A DNA stretch of 10,376 bases from Pseudomonadota bacterium (lineage in GTDB: Bacteria; Myxococcota; Bradymonadia; UBA4248). Below, piece by piece: positions 1-7,040 of the stretch. Under the pieces are notes generated by a model. It saw only the letters and a program-made list of their open reading frames with translations, did no database searches and was not told the DNA's origin. The translations under genes were made by a program, and so were the position numbers. The first letter of the stretch is position 1; each line of letters starts with the position of its first letter. The stretch lies in contig JAGBXG010000010.1 in assembly GCA_017629415.1 (NCBI GenBank), positions 1 to 10,376 of the forward strand, written 5' to 3'.

Positions 1-31
1 AAAAGCGACGAAGGGGGCTTTCGCCCCCTTC
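1..31 (-). terminator. Intrinsic terminator after the alpha-amylase gene
   Basis: Read on the minus strand, a perfect 9-bp stem (GAAGGGGGC / GCCCCCTTC, positions 31-23 and 18-10) closes a GAAA tetraloop and is followed by GTCGCTTTT at the window edge. The stem begins only 8 bases after the second TAA (40-42) of the amylase frame, so it fits the end of that transcript. The U-tract is imperfect and runs out of the window. Confidence 0.72.
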
Positions 32-39
32 TTAAATTC

Positions 40-81
40 TTACCATTTGACTTGAATATCGCGATGTTCTTCGCTGAAGAG
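40..81 (-). other. In-frame continuation of the CBM20 domain beyond the amylase stop codon
   Basis: Directly after the amylase TAA (84-82), in the same frame, 13 codons read LFSEEHRDIQVKW and end in a second TAA (42-40). CBM20 domains typically continue after the conserved W-x-x-x-x-N-R with an aromatic residue, a short loop and a last beta strand ending in V-x-W. That is what these codons encode. The terminator hairpin starts 8 bases after the second stop. This indicates that the second TAA was the original gene end and that the first arose by mutation, is a sequence error, or is read through. It is not an independent gene. Confidence 0.75.
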
Positions 82-2265
82 TTAGCGGTTATCGCCGTCG
101 GCCCAAATCACTTGGTCGCCGTTGATTTTGACGGGTTTGTAAACGACGACGGTTTGAGCGGGTAATTCGAGGGTGATGGTGCCGTTGCTGGTGCGCGGGG
201 CTGCCTGCGGGTTCCAGAGGCCGAGTTCGGGGGCTGAACCGGTAATGGCGTAGGTGCCATCTTTGGGCAGATGGAATGTGATAGTGCGGCGTTCGTGGCT
301 GATGAGCGGTGTTTGGGATGAGCGAATGAAAAGGCGGACCGATTCGGGTTCGACGGTCAGGTTGCCTTGGTGTTGACGGTTGGTGTCAAGTTCGCGCCAG
401 ATGCCTTCGGGCAGGGTATAGGATTGCGCGGTTTTGGCTTGCGAAACGATGAGAAGGGCTTGTTCTTGATTCAGCTGGCGAGCGAATACGGCGAATCCGA
501 GACGGTATGCAAGTGTTGATGTTGTGCCGGATGCAAGAACGGGGTGGTTTGAACGAAGTTTTAGCGCGTTTTGAATGAGCTTGTAATATTCGGCTTTTTG
601 GAAGTCCATGTCGGCGCGGTTATCGGGTTCTTTGGCGCCGGCAAGGGGTGTTTCGGTGCCATAATAGAGACTGGGAATGCCGCGCCAGGCCAGAAGAACG
701 CGGAGGGCACGGCCCATGGCGGCGGTATCATTCTGGCAGAGGCTGATGAATCGCGGCATGTCGTGGTTGTCGATGAATGTCACCATTTGATTGGGGGCGG
801 TATAGAAACGGTCGTTGCTGATGACGCTGGCCAGATTGGCGACGGATTTGTGTTCACAGAAGACATCGCGCAGGGCAAAAGTGAGGGGAAAATCGAACAA
901 GTGTGTGAATTTGCCGGCTTTTTGGATGTCGTCGACTTTTTTGGGGTCGCCGTCGAAGTATTCGCCGAGGAGCATCAGGTTGGGATTTTGGGCCTGCATA
1001 GCGGTGTTGAATTTGGTCCAGAACTTGAGATCGACGTGTTTGACGGCATCGAGGCGGTAGCCGGCGATGTTGGGCAGGCCGATCCATTTGTGGGCGGCTT
1101 TCATGATGTAGTCATAGACTTCGGGGTTATTCTGGTTGAGGTCGGGGAGGCCGTGGACTTGGCGTTGTGTAAGCTGAATGGGGTCGTTCCAGTCTTCGAT
1201 GGTGAGGGCGGGATTAAACCAGTCTGGTTTTTGTTCGACGAGCGGCGAACCGTAGCCCACGTGGTTGACGACAAAGTCGAGGATGATGCCGATGCCTTTG
1301 GATTGCGCGGTTTGAGCCAGGTTGAGCAGGTCGTTTTCGGTGCCGAAATGGGTATCGATCGTATTGAGATCGTAGGTCCAATAGGCGTGGAAAGCGGCGT
1401 TTCCGAAGAAATTTTCGGAAGCTGCGGTGAAAACAGGTGAGAGCCAGATTTTGGTGATGCCCATATTGGCGAGCCAATCGAGTTTTTGGCGCACGCCTTC
1501 GAGATCGCCGCCGTGCCAGGCGACTGGGTCTTTAAGGTCGATGGGATTGATATCGTTTTGGGCATTAAAAAAGCGATCTATTAATACGAAATAGATCGCT
1601 TCAGCTTTTGGGGAAGCCCCCTTTTCGGGAGCTTCATGGGTCGCCCCTTCGGGGGCGGCAGCCACCGGCGCGGCGGCTGCATCATTGCGAGTGACTCGGC
1701 CTTTCATGAACCGATCGATCAGGCTGCCAATATGGCGTTCGATTTCGGCCTGAACGGATTCGATGGCATCGTCGCCGTTTTCGTGGGCATACATCAGGGC
1801 GGCGGGAACAGTGAACTTGTCGTTCAGGGTATTGCGCGTGACCATGTCATAAATGGTGACATTGACATTGACGTTCCAGCGATAACGGCCCGAAAGAGGT
1901 GAATAAAATTCGGTTGAAATTTCTGTAAGTAGAATGAACTGCGAACCATTGGCAGAAGCTTTCAGGGCTTGGATACGTCTGTCGGTATCGCGGATGGCCT
2001 CGAGCTGGGGTTTAATGCTGTCGAAGGAGATGGGAGCCACTTTGAGATTACGTTTGCTCAAGACCTGATCGAGTGCGGCGCGCACTTCTTCTTCGATGGG
2101 AGCGGAAGTCATGGCATTGACATCGTCATGTGTGTAGACGACGGCAAAGCTGAGGTTATCGGCATATTGCGGCGTGGGCGTTTGCGACACGCAAGCGGGG
2201 CAGATGAAGGCCACAGCGCAAGCCAAAAGGAGGAGCAATAGAAATGAGAATTTATAGGATGTCAT
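82..2265 (-). CDS. Secreted GH13 alpha-amylase lipoprotein with CBM20-like starch-binding C-terminus
   Basis: Probable alpha-amylase (endo-hydrolysis of alpha-1,4 glucan bonds), 727 aa, exported to the envelope. The start is the ATG at 2265, 7 bases after AAGAG; an in-frame TTG at 2271 lies too close to that site. Residues 1-25 are hydrophobic with LLAC (Cys16) as best lipobox, although the hydrophobic core before it is short and Cys23/Cys26 make the cleavage point uncertain. Residues about 38-190 form an unrecognised alpha/beta domain, followed by an Ala/Pro/Glu linker (191-220). The GH13 barrel (about 222-575) carries DFVVNH (330-335), LPDLN (373-377), GYRLDAVKH with nucleophile D406, GEYF with acid E435, and FIDNHD with D502, so it should be active. 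A beta domain follows. From about 661 a compact CBM20-like domain shows GSAPELGLWNP and VIWADGDNR, with tryptophans 684 and 721 in the expected binding positions. The frame stops inside this domain (see 40-81). It is the last of three minus-strand glucan genes. Confidence 0.9.
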   Translation of the reverse strand: MTSYKFSFLLLLLLACAVAFICPACVSQTPTPQYADNLSFAVVYTHDDVNAMTSAPIEEEVRAALDQVLSKRNLKVAPISFDSIKPQLEAIRDTDRRIQALKASANGSQFILLTEISTEFYSPLSGRYRWNVNVNVTIYDMVTRNTLNDKFTVPAALMYAHENGDDAIESVQAEIERHIGSLIDRFMKGRVTRNDAAAAPVAAAPEGATHEAPEKGASPKAEAIYFVLIDRFFNAQNDINPIDLKDPVAWHGGDLEGVRQKLDWLANMGITKIWLSPVFTAASENFFGNAAFHAYWTYDLNTIDTHFGTENDLLNLAQTAQSKGIGIILDFVVNHVGYGSPLVEQKPDWFNPALTIEDWNDPIQLTQRQVHGLPDLNQNNPEVYDYIMKAAHKWIGLPNIAGYRLDAVKHVDLKFWTKFNTAMQAQNPNLMLLGEYFDGDPKKVDDIQKAGKFTHLFDFPLTFALRDVFCEHKSVANLASVISNDRFYTAPNQMVTFIDNHDMPRFISLCQNDTAAMGRALRVLLAWRGIPSLYYGTETPLAGAKEPDNRADMDFQKAEYYKLIQNALKLRSNHPVLASGTTSTLAYRLGFAVFARQLNQEQALLIVSQAKTAQSYTLPEGIWRELDTNRQHQGNLTVEPESVRLFIRSSQTPLISHERRTITFHLPKDGTYAITGSAPELGLWNPQAAPRTSNGTITLELPAQTVVVYKPVKINGDQVIWADGDNR
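1567..1601 (-). terminator. Terminator-like hairpin inside the amylase coding sequence
   Basis: Read on the minus strand, AAGCGATCTA and TAGATCGCTT form a perfect 10-bp inverted repeat around an 11-base loop. The run TTTTTT begins within the end of the stem and continues past it. It lies in the codons for E-A-I-Y-F-V-L-I-D-R-F-F, exactly where the linker ends and the GH13 barrel begins. The shape is that of an intrinsic terminator, but the stem is only 40 percent GC and the peptide is a conserved GH13 strand, so it may be a coincidence of codon choice. Confidence 0.35.
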
Positions 2266-2295
2266 ATTCAAACTCTTTTTACTGACGTTTGGGGG

Positions 2296-2329
2296 CTGAA
2301 TGGAACCTTGTATTTCATTCAGTTTTTTT
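2296..2329 (+). terminator. Plus-strand terminator-like hairpin upstream of the amylase gene
   Basis: CTGAATG (2296-2302) pairs with CATTCAG (2316-2322). The stem extends inward by a G-U and two A-U pairs to about 10 bp with a 7-base loop, and seven T follow (2323-2329). This is a good intrinsic-terminator shape on the plus strand, yet no plus-strand gene precedes it; it would end only transcripts antisense to the amylase gene. On the minus strand the same hairpin sits in the amylase leader, about 30 bases before the start codon, without a U-tract. Confidence 0.45.
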
Positions 2330-2388
2330 GGAGGGGGGATTTTATCAATTCGGATTTCCTGTCGTTTTTGCCGCAGCCCCCTTTCTTT

Positions 2389-2492
2389 GGGGTGAGGTTA
2401 AAGCCCCTCTTGCATGGAGAGGGGGGTGGGGGGTGCGGCATGCCGGTTGCGAAGCGGCATGGGGTGAGAGCAAAGCCCCAAAAGAACTTTGC
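2389..2492. repeat. REP-like hairpin-rich intergenic element between porin and amylase genes
   Basis: This GC-rich element fills most of the gap between the porin stop and the amylase leader. It holds two imperfect direct repeats of 19 bases (2389-2407 and 2461-2479, 16 of 19 identical, form GGGGTGAG...AAAGCCCC). Three hairpins are visible: CCCCTCT/AGAGGGG (2404-2410, 2418-2424), CATGCCG/CGGCATG (2439-2445, 2455-2461) and GCAAAG/CTTTGC (2470-2475, 2487-2492), the last just behind the porin stop. The combination of GGAGAGGGG-type and GGGGTGAGG-type motifs resembles common REP-type intergenic elements. A role in ending porin transcription or stabilising its 3' end is possible; no U-tract is seen on the minus strand. 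Confidence 0.6.
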
Positions 2493-2498
2493 GTCTTT

Positions 2499-4058
2499 TT
2501 AGAACCATGCTTCAGCTTCGATGGCGATGACGTGGTGCCAGTGACGGGCTTCGAGCTGATCCAAAGTATCCTGTCCGAAGAATTCGTTGGTGATATCGAC
2601 CAAGTCGGTGTTGCTGTTGGGGAATGCATCGTGAGCATTAGAGTACTGGACACCGTACATGAGTCGGAGGGACGGACGAGCGAAGATGCCGGCGCCGCCG
2701 GGATTGAGGACGAATCCGAGTTTACCTTGCCATGTTTGGCGGTTATCGAGGTCGCCGTATTCCAAACCAAGTGGGTTGGATTCTCCGTTGCTGGATTGAC
2801 GGATAGATCTTGGGTGTTCCTGCCAGAGGTTACCGTTCAATGATTTTTCGTGGGCATAGGAGGTTTCCGCGAGGAAGTGGACGGTCGGGGTAATGTAGAC
2901 CTGTCCGCGCGCGACGACAGAGCCGATCATACGGTTTCGCTCGCTGGCGGAGATGGTGTCATCTTTATCGAAGTGGTATCCGAAGATGCCGGCCACCGTG
3001 AGATCGAATCGATTTTTAACGAGTTCGAAGCTGATTTCATCGCCGATATTGAATTCGTACCGTTCGTCAGTCCATTCTTTATTATAGATGCGGTAATCGC
3101 GTCCCTGGAAGTTTTCGAAATAGTAGCTTTCGGGATGTTTTCGCAGGAAGTTGAAGAACAGGTTATTCCATTTAAGGGGTCCCATATTGCCGAAGCCGAC
3201 GTATCCGACGAGTTTGAAGCTGAAGGCATCGGTTTCTGTAGGTTCTGGGTATTCTGTTTCTACGAGGGGATAATTGGTGCCATATTGATTGGCGAATGTT
3301 TCGATGACGTTTTGCCGGATGAAGTTTTCGTAGCTGACGCCATCTTTTTCTTGGAATTTGGTTTGATGAGGGCCGTTTTCACTGCCTTTCATGGAGGGTT
3401 CATAGAAGAGTTCTGCGCCGAGCCCGAATTCGAAGCCGTCGACGGGGCGCACGCGAGTGGCGACGCCGAAGGTGAGTACGGTATTGTAGCCATGTTGTTT
3501 TTTGAGGTAACCGGAGTCACCGATACCGATGAGGAGGTCAGCTTTTTTATGCGACCAAGTGGCGGAGAGGCCGATGGTTTCATAGAAGATTTCGGCGAAT
3601 TTCATGTCATAGAGGCCGAGGTCACCGAAATAGTAGTCGAGCGTACCGACTTGCCAGACGACATCTTCGATGAGGACGTTTCCAGCTTTGGCGTAGAGCT
3701 GCGTGAGAGCGAAGCTGCCGAGCGAACCGTTGAGCAGGTCGGCGGCGTGTGCGGAGCCGCCTTCGACTTTGGCGTGCAAGCTGGTCCAGACTTCGTTGGT
3801 ACCTGGAGACGCTTTAATGAGCTGCAGGCGCATATCGAGTGCGGCCCAAGTGGCTTCATTCATCAGTCGTCCGGAGATATTCCAGAGGCCGAGTTGAGAT
3901 TTACCGCCTTGGAAGTCCGGGCGTGCAGCGATGCGGAAGTAACCGCCGGCAGAAAATCGGTCATCGTCAGCATAGGACACATCGGGTGTCATCCATGCGA
4001 ATCCAAAAGCCATGATAACGGCCAGGAAGGCCAAAAAACGGCGCATTGTCTGAGGCAT
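2499..4058 (-). CDS. LamB/maltoporin-like outer-membrane porin
   Basis: Predicted 519-aa outer-membrane beta-barrel, probably a channel for maltodextrins. The ATG at 4058 follows GAGGA (4070-4066) at 7 bases. The signal peptide has two Arg, a hydrophobic stretch and a likely signal peptidase I site after V-S-Y-A, leaving about 488 residues. Just after it, GGYFRIAARPDF and a following GRLMNEATWAALDMRLQL segment match the start of maltoporins (a GYxRSG-like strand, then GRLxNE plus a strand). The C-terminus ends in IAIEAEAWF, an alternating strand with a final aromatic residue, as needed for Bam-dependent insertion. The protein is longer than enteric LamB (about 420 mature residues), suggesting longer loops, and similarity outside the ends is weak. 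Its position between two glucan hydrolases supports a carbohydrate substrate. The 257-base gap upstream leaves separate transcription open. Another carbohydrate porin family is the main alternative. Confidence 0.8.
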   Translation of the reverse strand: MPQTMRRFLAFLAVIMAFGFAWMTPDVSYADDDRFSAGGYFRIAARPDFQGGKSQLGLWNISGRLMNEATWAALDMRLQLIKASPGTNEVWTSLHAKVEGGSAHAADLLNGSLGSFALTQLYAKAGNVLIEDVVWQVGTLDYYFGDLGLYDMKFAEIFYETIGLSATWSHKKADLLIGIGDSGYLKKQHGYNTVLTFGVATRVRPVDGFEFGLGAELFYEPSMKGSENGPHQTKFQEKDGVSYENFIRQNVIETFANQYGTNYPLVETEYPEPTETDAFSFKLVGYVGFGNMGPLKWNNLFFNFLRKHPESYYFENFQGRDYRIYNKEWTDERYEFNIGDEISFELVKNRFDLTVAGIFGYHFDKDDTISASERNRMIGSVVARGQVYITPTVHFLAETSYAHEKSLNGNLWQEHPRSIRQSSNGESNPLGLEYGDLDNRQTWQGKLGFVLNPGGAGIFARPSLRLMYGVQYSNAHDAFPNSNTDLVDITNEFFGQDTLDQLEARHWHHVIAIEAEAWF

Positions 4059-4241
4059 CAGGATTTCCTCAAAGGGTTAGGGGGGTAAAAAGCATTAAAA
4101 TGCATTTGCTATACTTTGCGCATATATGGATATACGCTTTTCTATGATACCCCATTTGTATTTAATTGTAGTCTTTATAATAGTTAGAACGATAATTTTG
4201 TGCAGTTTCTGCATATTGCATCGGACTGCTTTTGATTGGAA

Positions 4242-4317
4242 GCGGCCTATTCGCTTTGCTCATACGGCCGCTTGCCGGCTGCTATGCCCCGATGGGGGCA
4301 TACGCGCCGTCTTTTTT
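4242..4317. repeat. Dispersed repeat copy 1 (diverged module plus hairpin)
   Basis: Positions 4242-4271 are a diverged copy of the module found at 7131-7160 (complement) and 8888-8917; here its ends are perfectly complementary (GCGGCC / GGCCGC). It is followed by the hairpin TATGCCCC-GATG-GGGGCATA (4283-4302), flanked by CGGC/GCCG and, on the plus strand, TCTTTTTT (4310-4317). The last bases overlap the stop codon of the debranching gene. On the plus strand this resembles a terminator without a gene to serve; on the minus strand the hairpins may form the 3' end of the debranching mRNA, although no U-tract follows. The remaining 4059-4241 holds no gene; it is AT-rich leader sequence for the porin, with short imperfect palindromes near 4092-4103 and 4120-4137. 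Confidence 0.6.
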
Positions 4318-6865
4318 ATTTGCTGAACACGACGATGGAGCGCGGTTGAACTTCATACGTCGGCAAGCTCGTGACATTGCTGCCGTCTATCCAAACATTG
4401 TGGGATACATTCTGGGGTTGATCTGGATTATCGTTGATGAATTGATAATCGTAGTAGTTTTGGGTATCGAGCAATATCTTCCATTCGCCGCCGCCGGGGA
4501 GGTAGAAAGTACGTTTATCGTAGGCTTCCATATTGATGGCGATAAACAGTTCCGGCGTTGAGCTGCCTTCTTTCTTGGCATAGTACATACCGACGGCTTT
4601 ACCATCCCAGAAGGACTCTGACATGCCATCGGGGCCGTGCCACTGCAAGTTGGTATTATTGTCATAATTTGTGGGAGCCAGATATTCGCTGAATTGTTTT
4701 CGGATTTTAATGGCTTTGCGGACGAAATCTCGCATGCGTTGATTGTTATTATTTTGTACCCAATCGCCCCAACGGAACCAGTTAAATTCGTTGTTTGACG
4801 AATCGGAATAGGCGTTGTTGTTGCCGTATTGTGTACGCATCCATTCGTCGCCGCCCAAAATCATCGGTGATCCCTGGCTGAACATCATGAGGGCAAAGAA
4901 GTTGCGGATCATCTGACGTTTGAGGGCTTCATGATCGGCATTTTCGCAAACGCCGTCACTGCCGGGCTGGTAACCTTGCCAATCGGTGGCGCACCAATTG
5001 CGAGATTCGTTGTGATCTTCGCCGCTTTCATAATCGCAGAAGGCATTATAGGTATCGTTGCAGCAGATAGGATTGAGTTTGCCGCATTTATTTTGTTTTT
5101 TCTCGTATGTGACGAGGTCATACATGGTGAAGCCGTCATGCGCGGTAATGAAGTTGACGGAGTTATGGGGACCTCTGCCGTCATCTCCGAACATGGTGCT
5201 TGTACCAGTCAGCAGGTTGCCCATATCGAGATCTGGCGACCAATAAGGCGGTACGGTGTCTTTGCTTGAAAGCGGATAAACGTCGTAATTGACGAATCTG
5301 CGGAACATATCGCGGAAGCGGCCGTTCCATTCGCTCCAGCCGTAGTTTTCTTTATTGGTCGATTTGGGGAAGCCGCCGATGGCGTAATAGCCCAGGTGCC
5401 AGGGTTCTGCGATCAGGCGTGTGTTGTATTTTTGGAGTGTGGCATCGTTAACAATATCTTGCAGAACGGTATTTGAGACATTGGGGAACCATCCTTCAAT
5501 GCCAAAATTTGGATCGTTATCAGCAACACCGAGAACGGAAGCCAAGTCGAATCGGAAGCCATCGACGTGCATTTCTTCGACCCAGTAACGCAGGTTATCG
5601 AGGATGAGCCGTTTGAATGGGACATAATTGGTACGTGTTTGATTGCCGACACCGGTTTGATCGAGATACCCGGATTTGGGACCCATTTGGGGATCATCTG
5701 TCAGGTGGTAATAAGCCTGATTATCAAGTCCTCGGAATGAGTAAATCGTTGCAGCGGTCATGTCGTCAAAGTTGGCCTGTGCACCGTAATCAAAGTCATT
5801 TTGCTGGACTTTGCTGCGCCAGAAACCGCCTTCGCCTGTGTGGTTGTAGACGACGTCTAAGATGACTTCGATATCATTTTGATGCAGCTGATCGACCATC
5901 CATTTGAATTCATCGATCACCGAGTGTAATTCTTTTTTATTTTCGACGGCAAAACGTTGTTCAGGGGCAAAGAAGTTGATGGTGTTATAGCCCCAATATG
6001 TGCCGTCATCCGGTTTTTCGGCGGTTGGCATGAGTTCCAATGCCGTAATTCCAAGGTCTTTGAGGTAGGGTGCCATTTCGCCGATGCCGCGCCATGTGCC
6101 CGGGGCTGTAACTTTGATGCCGAGATCGGCCAGTTCAATGGCTTTTTTGGTAAATCCGTGCGGCTGAACTTCGTAATAAATGGCATCGCCGGGACCGTGG
6201 CCGGGGTGGTTTCCGGATTGACGTTTTTTGCGCCATTCGGTTTCATTGGCGCTCCATTCGTATTTGCTTTGAATGACGACAGATTTGGCGGCAGCTTTCC
6301 ATGTGGAAACATCGCGAGCGGTACCGGAAGCCGGGTTGCCCGAACCCCAGTCAAAATCGCGGTGAATGCGTTTGGCATACGGGTCGATCAGGAGTTTATT
6401 GGGGTTAAACCGGTTGCCGTTTGCGTCGCAGTCCGATTTGAATCCGCGTGTCGAACCCGGTTCAAAGCTTTCATCATAGGGCCAGTTGGGACCCCATGCG
6501 ATATAGCCGTAATGCTGACCTTCGCCGATGCCATGGATAAAAATGGTCCAAACATTGGTTTTGCCCTGTTTGACAAGCGGAAAACGCATGGTCGGGGTGC
6601 TGGATTCGGGGTTATCGAAGAGCAAAACTTCGATGCGCGTGGCATTTTCTGAATAAACGGCAAACTGTACGCCGCCATCTATCATGGTTGGCCCTAAATA
6701 ATCCATTACGGCTGACTGTGATTTGTCAGCTAATGAGGGCGCGATGTTTTGTGTATCATACATGAGGGTGGGCGCATCATTATCACAAGATGTCATCATG
6801 CATCCCATGCCTAATGTCAGTGCCAGCATACTCGTTCTAAATACTCGCGATTTCCAAAATGCCAT
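4316..6865 (-). CDS. Isoamylase/GlgX-like glycogen debranching lipoprotein (GH13)
   Basis: Predicted debranching enzyme hydrolysing alpha-1,6 branch points of starch or glycogen, 849 aa, envelope-located. The ATG at 6865 is chosen because GGAG lies 8 bases upstream and a signal peptide follows at once; an upstream in-frame ATG would add 20 charged residues before it. The lipobox is MTSC (Cys27). The following Asp is the inner-membrane retention signal in E. coli; whether this holds here is unknown. A CBM48-type N-terminal domain (about 56-125) contains GVQFAVYSENATRIEVLLFD. The barrel carries DVVYNH (337-342), GFRFDLASVLG with nucleophile D440, LIAEPWHLG with acid E487 and FITAHDGFTMYDL with D577. 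GGDEW and NNNAY downstream are typical of isoamylases. Residues about 593-640 form an insert with six Cys, probably disulfide-bonded, consistent with export. The beta C-terminal domain ends the protein. Classical GlgX is cytoplasmic; the lipid anchor makes this a scavenging rather than storage enzyme. First gene of the minus-strand cluster. Confidence 0.92.
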   Translation of the reverse strand: MAFWKSRVFRTSMLALTLGMGCMMTSCDNDAPTLMYDTQNIAPSLADKSQSAVMDYLGPTMIDGGVQFAVYSENATRIEVLLFDNPESSTPTMRFPLVKQGKTNVWTIFIHGIGEGQHYGYIAWGPNWPYDESFEPGSTRGFKSDCDANGNRFNPNKLLIDPYAKRIHRDFDWGSGNPASGTARDVSTWKAAAKSVVIQSKYEWSANETEWRKKRQSGNHPGHGPGDAIYYEVQPHGFTKKAIELADLGIKVTAPGTWRGIGEMAPYLKDLGITALELMPTAEKPDDGTYWGYNTINFFAPEQRFAVENKKELHSVIDEFKWMVDQLHQNDIEVILDVVYNHTGEGGFWRSKVQQNDFDYGAQANFDDMTAATIYSFRGLDNQAYYHLTDDPQMGPKSGYLDQTGVGNQTRTNYVPFKRLILDNLRYWVEEMHVDGFRFDLASVLGVADNDPNFGIEGWFPNVSNTVLQDIVNDATLQKYNTRLIAEPWHLGYYAIGGFPKSTNKENYGWSEWNGRFRDMFRRFVNYDVYPLSSKDTVPPYWSPDLDMGNLLTGTSTMFGDDGRGPHNSVNFITAHDGFTMYDLVTYEKKQNKCGKLNPICCNDTYNAFCDYESGEDHNESRNWCATDWQGYQPGSDGVCENADHEALKRQMIRNFFALMMFSQGSPMILGGDEWMRTQYGNNNAYSDSSNNEFNWFRWGDWVQNNNNQRMRDFVRKAIKIRKQFSEYLAPTNYDNNTNLQWHGPDGMSESFWDGKAVGMYYAKKEGSSTPELFIAINMEAYDKRTFYLPGGGEWKILLDTQNYYDYQFINDNPDQPQNVSHNVWIDGSNVTSLPTYEVQPRSIVVFSK

Positions 6866-6967
6866 CTCAATTTCTCCGCTTTCGATGTGATGTGGGCGAT
6901 GTGGTTCAAAATAATACATCGCCATATGGCTTTTACACGAAAGACGGAGGTGTATTCAAGGGGGCGC

Positions 6968-6996
6968 ACTATATATAATGATAGAAATGGTATGAA
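6968..6996 (-). promoter_or_regulatory. Candidate sigma-70-type promoter of the debranching gene
   Basis: On the minus strand TTCATA (6996-6991, 4 of 6 matches to TTGACA) is separated by 17 bases from TATAGT (6973-6968, 5 of 6 matches to TATAAT). Transcription would start near 6961, giving a leader of about 95 bases before the chosen ATG. This is pattern matching only; the surroundings are AT-rich and other -10-like strings are present. Confidence 0.4.
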
Positions 6997-7040
6997 CTGG
7001 GAGATGTTTAATCTTCTTTGCATCCCGTTCTGATAAACCC

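Noticed and set aside
571..1440. Plus-strand open frame of 289 codons
   Set aside because: It is antisense to the GH13 barrel, whose catalytic motifs fix the real frame. It has no ribosome binding site and its composition (Gly/Val/Asp/Glu rich) is that of a complement-strand shadow.
2850..4088. Plus-strand open frame of 412 codons
   Set aside because: It covers the porin gene on the other strand, starts at a GTG without a ribosome binding site, and shows no signal peptide or domain. The porin frame has a signal peptide, family-like N-terminus and C-terminal beta-signal.
4092..4137. Short palindromes upstream of the porin as operator for a maltose-type regulator
   Set aside because: GCATTAAAATGC and the imperfect GCATATAT/ATATACGC pair are short and in AT-rich DNA where such patterns arise easily; no regulator gene or second site supports the call.
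5957..6652. Plus-strand open frame of 231 codons
   Set aside because: Antisense shadow of the debranching enzyme's N-terminal half; the biased Phe/Gly/Val content reflects the reverse of the real codons.
6866..6925. Upstream in-frame start adding 20 residues to the debranching enzyme
   Set aside because: It would place a charged, His-rich segment before the signal peptide, while GGAG at the right distance precedes the internal ATG at 6865.
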